From: JADDRA01 sp035553895
Lineage (GTDB): Bacteria; Actinomycetota; Acidimicrobiia; Acidimicrobiales; CADCSY01
Reading direction: 5' to 3'
Assembly: GCA_035553895.1 (NCBI GenBank)
Contig: DATMJI010000092.1
Location: forward strand, 1-7,157
Length of the DNA stretch: 7,157 bases
The notes under the pieces are model-generated. The model was not told where the DNA came from. It worked only from the letters and a program-made list of their open reading frames with translations, and did not search any database. Both the position numbers and the translations under genes were made by a program. Numbering within the stretch: position 1 is the stretch's first letter; each line of letters opens with the position of its first letter. Shown piece by piece: positions 1 through 5,939 of this stretch.

Positions 1-138
1 GTGGAGGCGGGCCCCGGCGAGCTGGCCCGCTCCGCCCTCGACCCCGCCCGGGCCCGCCTCCACCTGGGCTGGAAACCGTGGACCACCCTGGAGGACGGCA
101 CCGCCGCGGTGCTGGCCTGGTTCGGCGACCGCACCTGA
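1..138 (+). CDS. C-terminal fragment of an extended-SDR sugar-nucleotide epimerase/dehydratase-like protein
   Basis: The reading frame is open from the first base and ends at TGA 136-138, so only the last 45 residues are present; the true start lies outside the window. The tail includes PGELARSALDPARARLHLGW followed by KPWTTLEDGTAAVLAWF. This resembles the C-terminus of GalE/RmlB-type extended short-chain dehydrogenases, where a Gly-Glu-x-x-x-Ser-x-Leu-Asp-x-x-(R/K)-A segment precedes L-G-W-(K/R)-P and a final helix of the form T-x-L-E-x-G. Such enzymes act on nucleotide sugars (UDP-glucose, dTDP-4-keto-6-deoxyhexoses) using NAD(P). The cofactor-binding and catalytic part is not visible, so substrate and exact subfamily cannot be given; an RmlD-like reductase is an alternative. 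It converges on cofE with 5 nt between stops. Confidence 0.6.
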   Translation: MEAGPGELARSALDPARARLHLGWKPWTTLEDGTAAVLAWFGDRT

Positions 139-143
139 CCCGC

Positions 144-863
144 CTACCGGAACAGGTCCTCGGCCGGGGGGCGGACGACCTCGGCTCGCACCGACGACTC
201 CCGTAGCCAGGCGGGATCGACCCCCCGGACCACGGCCACGGGAACGTTGCGGGTCTTACCCATGACCAGCTCGGCGGCCGCCGCCAGCTCGTCGGCCACC
301 GCCACCTCGGTGACGGCCAGCTCCCGCCCCAGGGCGTCGAGCTGGCCACGCAGGTCGACCACCGCCGCCACCCCGGCACAGCCGATGGCCACGTCGGTGG
401 CCCCCCGCCGCCAGGGGCGCCCGAAGGTGTCGGAGACCACCACCCCCACCTCCACCCCGGCCCGGGCCCGCAGGCCGTCGCGGATGCGCCGGGCCGAGCG
501 GTCGGGGTCGACCGGCAACAGCGCGGCGGTGCCCTCGGCCACGTTGGACAGGTCGACACCGGCGTTGGCGCAGACGAAGCCGTGCACCGTCTCGGTGATC
601 ACCAGGTCCCCCCGTCGGCGCAGCACCCGCACCGCCTCGCCCTCCACCAGGCGGCGCCGGGCCTCGGCATCGCCGGGGTCGAGGGCCACCACCCGGCCCT
701 CGGCCTTGGACACGACCTTCTGGGTCACCACCACCACGTCCCCGTCGCCCAGCTCCGGGCCCGGGGGGCGGCAGGCGGCGGCGATCAGCTCAGCCAGGAC
801 GTCGCCGGCCCCGACCTCGGGCACGCCGGCCACGGCCAGCACCTCCAGGCGGGTCCCACTCAC
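144..863 (-). CDS. cofE: Coenzyme F420-0:L-glutamate ligase (CofE; single-domain FbiB-type)
   Basis: A 239-aa cytosolic enzyme that should add L-glutamate to F420-0 with GTP, and further gamma-linked glutamates, building the F420 tail. CofE family motifs appear in order: TQKVVSKAEGR (about 47-57), HGFVCANAGVDLSN (94-107), SDTFGRPWRRGATDVAIG (144-161) and DELAAAAELVMGK (191-203). The length matches stand-alone archaeal-type CofE. Mycobacterial FbiB is roughly twice as long because it carries a C-terminal FMN-binding nitroreductase-like domain, and this protein stops before any such domain. The start is GTG at 863-861, overlapping the cofD stop as GTGA. No clear Shine-Dalgarno precedes it, so translation probably depends on termination-reinitiation after cofD. 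It is the last gene of the minus-strand operon and ends 5 nt from the convergent epimerase-like gene. Confidence 0.93.
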   Translation of the reverse strand: MSGTRLEVLAVAGVPEVGAGDVLAELIAAACRPPGPELGDGDVVVVTQKVVSKAEGRVVALDPGDAEARRRLVEGEAVRVLRRRGDLVITETVHGFVCANAGVDLSNVAEGTAALLPVDPDRSARRIRDGLRARAGVEVGVVVSDTFGRPWRRGATDVAIGCAGVAAVVDLRGQLDALGRELAVTEVAVADELAAAAELVMGKTRNVPVAVVRGVDPAWLRESSVRAEVVRPPAEDLFR

Positions 864-1807
864 GAGCTCAAGGCGAGATCGGCCAGGGCGGCGGCCTCGG
901 CGGGGCCGTGCATGACCGTGGCACCCACCACGCAGCGCAGGCCGGCCGCCTCCACCTCGGGCGCCCGGGCGCCGTCGGCCCGGTCAACCACCAGGGTCGA
1001 GGCCACGTCGGCGTAGAGGCCGGCCACGCCCACCACCGACGGCTCGACCCCGAGGCCCGCCATCAGCCGGTCAGCCGGCCCTCGCAGGGCAGCCCCGGCC
1101 ACGATGGGCGACACCGCCACCACGTTGTCGCGGCGCCCCTGGAGCAGCGCTCGCACCCCGGGCACGGCCAGCACGGGAGCCACCGACACGATGGGGTTGG
1201 AGGGGGCGATCACCACCCGCTGCGCACCGGCCAGGGCCTCCAGCACCCCGGGCCCAGGGCGGGCCGCCTCGATGCCGGCGAAGCGCACCGCCGTCACCCC
1301 GACCTGGTGGCGGCGGGCCACGAAGTACTCCTGGAAGGAGATCTCTCCCTCCTCGGCCACGGTGAGGCGGGTCTCGACCGCCTCCTCGGCCATGGGCAGG
1401 AGGGTGACTCCCACGCCCCAGGCCCGGCGGATCTCGTCGCTGACCTGAGCCAGGCCGGCCCCCTCGTCCAGGCGGGTGGTGCGGTACAGGTGGGTCGCCA
1501 GGTCGCAGTCGCCGATCCGGAACCAGGTCCGGGCCGCCGACGACCCGGCTGGTGCCACCGGGCGGAAGCGCCGGACGGCCTCGATGGCCCGCCACGTCTC
1601 GCCCGTCAGCCCCCAGCCCCGCTCGGCGTCGGCGGCGCCGGCGAGGGTGTAGGTCACGGTGTCGAGGTCGGGGCAGACCCGTAGCCCGAACAGCCACAGG
1701 TCGTCAGCGGTGTTGACCACGACCGTAACCTCCTCGGCCGGCACCACCTGCACCAGCCCCGCCAGGAAGCGAGCCGCCCCCACCCCGCCGGCGATGACGG
1801 CGATCAC
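860..1807 (-). CDS. cofD: 2-phospho-L-lactate / phosphoenolpyruvate transferase of F420 synthesis (CofD/FbiA)
   Basis: A 315-aa cytosolic transferase that moves a 2-phospholactyl group, or enolpyruvyl phosphate in mycobacteria, from its guanosine-diphosphate carrier to FO, giving F420-0 or dehydro-F420-0 and GMP. Visible family motifs are the glycine-rich N-terminus AGGVGAARFLAGL (6-18), NTADDLWLFGLRVCPDLDT (32-50), TWFRIGDCDLATHLYRT (94-110), APSNPIVSV (201-209) and SPIVAGAALRGPADRLM (233-249). Which donor is used cannot be told from sequence. I start it at GTG 1807-1805, because the conserved beta-strand and Gly-rich loop begin just after it. The frame remains open far upstream, but that stretch is a shadow of the glycosyltransferase. 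Its start overlaps the glycosyltransferase stop as GTGA, and its stop overlaps the cofE start as GTGA. A GGAGGG lies about 24 nt before the start, too far for ordinary use, which fits coupled translation. Confidence 0.93.
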   Translation of the reverse strand: MIAVIAGGVGAARFLAGLVQVVPAEEVTVVVNTADDLWLFGLRVCPDLDTVTYTLAGAADAERGWGLTGETWRAIEAVRRFRPVAPAGSSAARTWFRIGDCDLATHLYRTTRLDEGAGLAQVSDEIRRAWGVGVTLLPMAEEAVETRLTVAEEGEISFQEYFVARRHQVGVTAVRFAGIEAARPGPGVLEALAGAQRVVIAPSNPIVSVAPVLAVPGVRALLQGRRDNVVAVSPIVAGAALRGPADRLMAGLGVEPSVVGVAGLYADVASTLVVDRADGARAPEVEAAGLRCVVGATVMHGPAEAAALADLALSS

Positions 1808-2955
1808 GAGCCCGATGGCAGCCGGGGCGATCCCTCCAGCACCCGCCGGTAGACCTCCAGTTGGCGCTCGGCCGCCGCCGCCCAGGTGTGACCCTTGGCC
1901 ACCACCGGCCCGGCCCGGCGCAGGTCCTCCACCTCGCTGCCACCGGCCACCAGGGCTTCCAGCGCCTCGGTGAGGCCTCCCTCGTCGCCCGGGCGAACCA
2001 GGAGCGCAGCGCCGCCGGCGACCTCTTCCATCGCCGACCCGCTGCTGGTGACCACCGCCGCCCCGCAGGCCAGCGCCTCGAGCGCCGGCAGGCCGAAGCC
2101 CTCCTCCAGCGACGGGTAGGCCACGGCCGCCGCCTGGCGGTACAGCGCCGGGAGCACCTCGTCCTCGACGTAGCCGAGATTGACCACCCGCTCGTCCAGA
2201 CCGCTGGTGGCCACGGTGGCGTCGACCTCGGCCCCGCCCCACCCGCGGTGGCCGGCCAGCACCAACTGCAACTCCGGGTGCGCCGGCGCCAGCCGGGCCA
2301 TGGCCCGCACCAGCGCGGGCACGTTCTTGCGGGGCTCGAGCGTGCCGGTGAAGGCCACGAAGGGCGCTCGCACCCCGAGGGTGCCGAGGCGGGCCAGGTC
2401 GTCCTCGTCGCCGGTACGGAAGCGCCGGTGGTCGACGCCGTGGGTGATGACCTCCACCGGGATCCGGGGGCTCAGCAGGGCGTGGAGACGGGCGGCGGTG
2501 TACTGGCTGACGCAGACGAGGGTGTCGGCCCGCTCGGCACTCTCCCGGATCATGCGCCGGAAGTAGACGACCTTGGCCCGTTCGTGCCACTCCGGATGGT
2601 CGAAGAAGGTGAGGTCGTGGATGGTGACCACGGTGGGGACGTTGGCCCGCAGCGGCATGGTGTAGTGGGGGCCGTGCCACAGCCCGCCCAGCCGGCGGGC
2701 CAGCGCCGGTGCCTGCGCCTGCTCCCAGGCCAGGCGCGCCGGGCGCCGTCCGGGGGCGACGGCGTGCACCCGGGCCTCGGGGGCGGCCACCTCCCAGCGC
2801 TGGCGATCGCCGACCGCGGCCACCAGCTCCAGGTCGAGGCCGCCGCCTTCAGCCAGGGCCTCGACCAGGCGCAGCACGTAGACGCCGGCCCCCGCCGGCT
2901 GGGCCGGGACGGCCGATACGTCCATGGCCACCGGCAGCCGGCCGGAACCGCTCAC
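1804..2955 (-). CDS. GT4-family glycosyltransferase (GT-B fold), co-operonic with cofD-cofE
   Basis: A 383-aa retaining glycosyltransferase with a GT-B fold, typical length for GT4. The N-terminal acceptor half has DVSAVPAQPAGAGVYVLRLV (12-31; glycine-rich loop) and TIHDLTFFDHPEWH (111-124). The C-terminal donor half has GTLEPRKN (204-211, basic residues for donor phosphates) and the EX7E motif EGFGLPALE (Glu285 and Glu293), followed by the ALLVRPGD segment. No signal peptide or membrane segment is seen, so it should act at the cytosolic face on a lipid- or glycan-linked acceptor. Donor and acceptor are unknown. The start is GTG 2955-2953, supported by AGGTG 5 nt upstream (2961-2965); a GTG at 2931 without a ribosome site is the alternative. 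Its stop overlaps the cofD start as GTGA, so it is first in an operon with F420 genes. Confidence 0.88.
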   Translation of the reverse strand: MSGSGRLPVAMDVSAVPAQPAGAGVYVLRLVEALAEGGGLDLELVAAVGDRQRWEVAAPEARVHAVAPGRRPARLAWEQAQAPALARRLGGLWHGPHYTMPLRANVPTVVTIHDLTFFDHPEWHERAKVVYFRRMIRESAERADTLVCVSQYTAARLHALLSPRIPVEVITHGVDHRRFRTGDEDDLARLGTLGVRAPFVAFTGTLEPRKNVPALVRAMARLAPAHPELQLVLAGHRGWGGAEVDATVATSGLDERVVNLGYVEDEVLPALYRQAAAVAYPSLEEGFGLPALEALACGAAVVTSSGSAMEEVAGGAALLVRPGDEGGLTEALEALVAGGSEVEDLRRAGPVVAKGHTWAAAAERQLEVYRRVLEGSPRLPSGS

Positions 2956-2965
2956 CGTCGCACCT
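2956..2965 (-). promoter_or_regulatory. Likely ribosome binding site of the first GT4 gene
   Basis: On the minus strand AGGTG (2965-2961) is followed by 5 nt and then GTG at 2955. It is the best Shine-Dalgarno-like match near this start. It favours 2955 over the in-frame GTG at 2931, which has only GC-rich coding sequence before it. Confidence 0.5.
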
Positions 2966-3026
2966 GGGGTCTCACGTCCTGATCATCGGCACGTCCGAGC
3001 CGCTCGGCCACTTCCTTCGCCGCCCA

Positions 3027-3089
3027 CCTCCCCAACTGGTGGCAGAAGCGGCGCCGGATCGGCACCGGTCCTGCCACCAGTTGGGGAGG
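3027..3089. repeat. Long hairpin element, copy 0 (between the two glycosyltransferase genes)
   Basis: Perfect 19-bp inverted repeat: the arm at 3027-3045 (core CCCCAACTGGTGGCAG) pairs with 3071-3089 (core CTGCCACCAGTTGGGG). The 25-nt centre (3046-3070) itself folds into a further stem with mismatches at centre positions 1, 3 and 7 and a three-base apex. It is related to the three tandem copies at 6939-7128. It occupies much of the 151-nt gap between GT2 (upstream on the minus strand) and GT1. It could terminate or attenuate GT2 transcripts before GT1, or act as a REP-like element or RNA 3' end. No run of T follows on either strand, so it is not a standard U-tailed terminator. Because it is nearly symmetric, its orientation relative to the other copies cannot be decided. 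Confidence 0.9.
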
Positions 3090-3106
3090 CGTACGGGATG
3101 AGGGGC

Positions 3107-4225
3107 TCATGGGCCGCCCATCGGGGCACCGTCGAGGGCGACCCGGTAGACACCGGCGTGGGCCCGTGCGCTGGCGGCCCAGGAGAAGGCGGCCGACCGG
3201 TCCCGGCCGGCGGCCGACCGGCGGTGACGCTCGCCGGGATCGCCGGCCAGACGTTCCAGGGCGGCGGCCAAGGCGTCGACGTCGCCCACCGGCACCAGCA
3301 GCGCCGCCCCACCCGCCACCTCGGCCAGGCTGGCGATGTCGCTGGCCACCACCGGGCAGCCCCGGCTCATGGCCTCGAGCACCGGAAGGCCGAACCCCTC
3401 GTAGCGGCTGGGCAGGGCGAGGGCCACCGCGGCACCGTACAGGGCGTCGAGGTCGCCGTCACGAGTTGGCCCGAGGGCCACCACGCCAGGGCGCTGGAGG
3501 TCGGGAGGGTCGCCCCAGCCGCGGGGGCCGGCCAGGACCAGCTGGAGGTCGGGGCACCGTCGGCGCGCCTGGGCGTGGGCCGCTACCAGGTCGGCCACGC
3601 CCTTGCGGGGCTCGAGGGTGCCCACGAAGAGCACGAAGGGTTGGCTGACCCCGAGGCGGTCCAGGCGGTCCAGGCGGGCCCGGCGGGTGTCAGCGTCGAG
3701 CGCCTCGCCGCCGTCGGCCAGGTGGTCGCCGTGGTGGGCGACGTGGACCCGCCCCGGCTCGAACCCCTCGGCCTCCAGCTCGGCCCCGACGGCGGCGGTG
3801 GGCACGATGATCGCCGCCGCCTCCCGCCGGGCCAGGGCGAGCCCCCGGCGGTGGAAGGAGACGCCCCGGGGGGTGAGGGCGTCGGGGTGGCGCAGGAAGG
3901 CGAGGTCGTGCACGGTGACCACCAGGGGCCGGCGGCCCGGCGGGGGCACGGCCAGGCTGGGGGCATGCACCACGGCCCCGGCCACCTGGGGGACGGGGTG
4001 GCGCAGGCGGGCCCAGGCCTCGTAGCGCAAGGCGCCCCCCGGCCCCCGCAGGCGCACGTAAGGACCGGCCAGGCCGGCGGGCCGCTCCCCGGCGGCGAAG
4101 GTCACGGCCCCCACCCCGGCCCCGGGCAGTGCGGCCACCAGCTGGCGGACGTAGCGGCCGATGCCCCCGGGAACCCCCTGGAGGAGCTGACCGACGTGGA
4201 CGGCGACCTGCACCGACCACATCAT
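3107..4225 (-). CDS. GT4-family glycosyltransferase (GT-B fold), second paralogue
   Basis: A 372-aa GT-B glycosyltransferase, normal length for GT4. Visible are the acceptor-side glycine loop GVPGGIGRYVRQLV (17-30), TVHDLAFLRHPD (104-115), GTLEPRKG (202-209), LAGPRGWG (231-238) and the EX7E motif EGFGLPVLE (Glu276, Glu284), then ALLVPVGDVDAL. It shares HDL(T/A)F, GTLEPRK and EGFGLP(A/V)LEA with the GT4 gene downstream on the same strand, so the two look like diverged paralogues. It should transfer a sugar from a nucleotide donor at the cytosolic membrane face; donor and acceptor are unknown. Tandem ATGs at 4225 and 4222 are the likely starts. The frame stays open to 4441, but that extension crosses the divergent promoter region and has no GT4-like content. 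The upstream ribosome site is weak. It ends at TGA 3109-3107, 151 nt before GT1, with a hairpin between them. Confidence 0.87.
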   Translation of the reverse strand: MMWSVQVAVHVGQLLQGVPGGIGRYVRQLVAALPGAGVGAVTFAAGERPAGLAGPYVRLRGPGGALRYEAWARLRHPVPQVAGAVVHAPSLAVPPPGRRPLVVTVHDLAFLRHPDALTPRGVSFHRRGLALARREAAAIIVPTAAVGAELEAEGFEPGRVHVAHHGDHLADGGEALDADTRRARLDRLDRLGVSQPFVLFVGTLEPRKGVADLVAAHAQARRRCPDLQLVLAGPRGWGDPPDLQRPGVVALGPTRDGDLDALYGAAVALALPSRYEGFGLPVLEAMSRGCPVVASDIASLAEVAGGAALLVPVGDVDALAAALERLAGDPGERHRRSAAGRDRSAAFSWAASARAHAGVYRVALDGAPMGGP

Positions 4226-4340
4226 GCCGCAGCCCCGGCGGGCGGGCGAAGGCCAGCGCCCGAACCGGTTTCCGAGCAGGAAACCACCGGGGAAATGGTT
4301 TCGTGCCCACAAAGCTGGACCCGGTCCTAATCTCGGCGCC
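4226..4340. promoter_or_regulatory. Divergent regulatory region with GGTTTCC/GGAAACC palindromes
   Basis: This 115-nt gap separates the minus-strand GT4 gene from the plus-strand DUF2142-like gene and should carry promoters for both. Part of it (about 4266-4315) is poorer in GC than its surroundings. It contains GGTTTCC (4267-4273), inverted GGAAACC (4279-4285, 5-nt spacer) and GGTTTC (4297-4302), which is again complementary to GAAACC at 4280-4285. GAAA-TGG-TTTC (4292-4302) adds a smaller palindrome. Alternating inverted half-sites in a divergent promoter suggest a regulator binding site, but no known operator consensus is recognised. No convincing promoter for the minus-strand gene was found. 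Confidence 0.5.
4328..4333 (+). promoter_or_regulatory. Candidate -10 box for leaderless transcription of the DUF2142-like gene
   Basis: TAATCT fits the TANNNT -10 consensus and is the only such hexamer close to the gene. It ends 7 nt before GTG 4341, so the predicted transcription start would fall on or next to the start codon. That is the arrangement of leaderless mRNAs common in Actinobacteria. No clear -35 box is seen. This is inference from spacing. Confidence 0.45.
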
Positions 4341-5939
4341 GTGTCGAGCACCGACGTGAGGGTGGTGCCCCCAGGCGCGCCCGCACGCCCGCCGGCGAGC
4401 CGGATGCCCCGGGCCCTGTGGGCGCTGACCGCCCTGCACATCGGCCTGCTGCTGGCCTACTCGGTCCTCGTTCCCGCCCTGCGGGGACCCGACGAGCACC
4501 TGCACGTCGACCGGGTGCGCCAGCTCGCCCCCGGCGAGCTTGGGGCGGCAGCAGGCGGCGGAAGGACCGCGGTCTCGCCCGGGGTCCTGGCCGCCCGGCG
4601 CTGGTCGCCCGCCTACCAGGTGGGCTCGGCCCCGGTAGCCGCCGGCGACGCCGTGGCCCCCACCGAACGACCCACCTTCTCCGGGCTCGATGCCGACCCG
4701 GCGCCAGCCGAGGCCAACCCCCTGGCCGGCCAGCCACCCCTGGCCCACCTGGTAGGCGCGGCCACCCTGGTGGTGACGGGCCTGGCGCCCGGCGGACCCT
4801 GGTCCTTCGACCGCACCGTCGCCCTGCTGCGGTTGATCGAGGTGGCGGCCGTGGCCGCCCTCCCGGTCCTGGCCTGGGCCACGGCCCGGCGCCTGGGCTG
4901 TCCCCCGCGCGCCGCCCTGACGGCGGCTGCTCTGGTCCTCGCCGTCCCCCAGCTCACCCACGCCGGCGCCACCTTCGGCAGCGACGGCCTGCTCGTCGCC
5001 CTCGGGGGGGTGCTCTTCCTCCTCGGTGCGCGGATCCTCACCGGCGACGCCTCCACCCGCACCGCCGTGCTGGCCGGCGCCGGCCTGGGAGCCGCCCTGC
5101 TCACCGGCGGCTTGGCGGTGGTTTTCGTGCCGTGGCTGGCCGGCGCCTACGCCCTGGCCCCGGCGGCGGCCGGCGACGGTGGCCGGAAGCGCCGGAACCT
5201 GGCGGTGGCCGGAGCCGTCGCCGTCGCCGCCGGCGGCTGGTGGTGGCTGCGCCAGCTGGTGGTGGCCGGCCACCTGCCCATCGGGCTGGACGCCACTCTC
5301 GTCGCCCCCGGCGGGACCGGCGGCCCGCTGGCCCTGCCCCGGGCGCTGGCCACCCTGGTCACCAGCTACTGGGGAGGCTTCGGCTGGCTGGAGATCTCCC
5401 TCGGCGCCGGGGTGGTCACCGCCGCCACCGTGATCACGGTGGGGGCCGTGGGCGTGGCCTACTGGCGGGGACGAATCCCGGCCGTGCGCCGTCGTCTGGC
5501 CTTGCTCGCCCTGCCTACCGCTGCCCTGGCGACGGCCGTGGCCGCCGGATCCGCCGTCCTCGCCGTCACCGGAAGCGACGCCTTCGCCTTCCAGGGCCGC
5601 TTCCTGTTGCCCGGCCTGGTGGGCCTGGCCGTGGTGGTCGCCGTCGGCCTCGACCAGCTCCGCCCCCGGCCGGTGCCCGCTCTGCCCCTGCTCGCCCTCT
5701 TCGCCGCCCTGGCCATGCAGGCCCTTGCCGTGGCCGCCCTGGCCCAGCGGTTCTGGGCCGGACCCTCGGCCGGTGACCAGCTGCGGGCGGTGCTGGCCTT
5801 CTCGCCGTGGCCCCCGGTGCTGGTCTTCTTCGGGGCCGTCGGCGTGCTGGCCGTGGCTGCCTGGGCGGTGGTGGAGGTGGGGCGGGCCGTGCGGGACTCG
5901 CTGCCTGCCGCCGCTGCCCGCCCGGCCGCCTCCTGGTGA
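4341..5939 (+). CDS. DUF2142-like polytopic membrane protein (GT-C-like)
   Basis: A 532-residue integral membrane protein. After a short Pro/Ala-rich N-terminus, the first membrane segment (about 25-47) is followed by an outside loop with RGPDEHLHVDRV (48-59). That matches the P-D-E-x-x-H motif position of DUF2142 and GT-C-type membrane glycosyltransferases. Other family-like segments are GQPPLAHLV (130-138), THAGATFGSDGLLVAL (206-221), SYWGGFGWLE (342-351) and FQGRFLLPGL (417-426). About ten hydrophobic segments fill the rest. DUF2142 proteins are uncharacterised but often sit in surface-polysaccharide loci; activity on polyprenyl-linked sugars is inference. I start it at GTG 4341 because of the -10 box just upstream; ATG 4404, immediately before the first helix, is the alternative. 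Extension to 4224 would overlap GT2 and is unlikely. Its stop overlaps the next gene's start as GTGA. Confidence 0.78.
   Translation: MSSTDVRVVPPGAPARPPASRMPRALWALTALHIGLLLAYSVLVPALRGPDEHLHVDRVRQLAPGELGAAAGGGRTAVSPGVLAARRWSPAYQVGSAPVAAGDAVAPTERPTFSGLDADPAPAEANPLAGQPPLAHLVGAATLVVTGLAPGGPWSFDRTVALLRLIEVAAVAALPVLAWATARRLGCPPRAALTAAALVLAVPQLTHAGATFGSDGLLVALGGVLFLLGARILTGDASTRTAVLAGAGLGAALLTGGLAVVFVPWLAGAYALAPAAAGDGGRKRRNLAVAGAVAVAAGGWWWLRQLVVAGHLPIGLDATLVAPGGTGGPLALPRALATLVTSYWGGFGWLEISLGAGVVTAATVITVGAVGVAYWRGRIPAVRRRLALLALPTAALATAVAAGSAVLAVTGSDAFAFQGRFLLPGLVGLAVVVAVGLDQLRPRPVPALPLLALFAALAMQALAVAALAQRFWAGPSAGDQLRAVLAFSPWPPVLVFFGAVGVLAVAAWAVVEVGRAVRDSLPAAAARPAASW

Noticed and set aside
860..2680. 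A 606-codon minus-strand frame that would extend CofD upstream
   Set aside because: The part above 1807 overlaps the well-supported glycosyltransferase in another frame and is low-complexity Gly/Pro/Arg-rich. CofD homology begins just after GTG 1807.
1861..2982. Long plus-strand frame opposite the first glycosyltransferase (373 codons)
   Set aside because: Antisense shadow; composition is biased and no domain is visible. The same holds for the plus-strand frames opposite cofE and cofD (247-915, 582-1016, 908-1684).
2995..3007. Small palindrome CCGAG-CCG-CTCGG upstream of the first glycosyltransferase
   Set aside because: A 5-bp stem is common by chance in DNA this GC-rich, and no related site was seen elsewhere.
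3027..3089. Standard Rho-independent terminator
   Set aside because: Stem is strong, but no T-run follows on either strand; kept as a hairpin repeat with possible terminator role only.
2924..4330. Long plus-strand frame opposite the second glycosyltransferase (468 codons)
   Set aside because: It is rich in Gly, His, Pro and Gln with no recognisable domain, and lies antisense to a clear GT4 gene; typical antisense shadow in GC-rich DNA.
4226..4441. N-terminal extension of the second glycosyltransferase to 4441
   Set aside because: The extra 72 residues cross the divergent regulatory region and the start of the DUF2142-like gene and show no GT4 features; the tandem ATG at 4225/4222 fits the family N-terminus.
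3690..5273. Minus-strand 527-codon frame spanning the divergent promoter
   Set aside because: It covers parts of two divergent genes and their promoter, with Gly/Arg/Pro-rich nonsense-like content.
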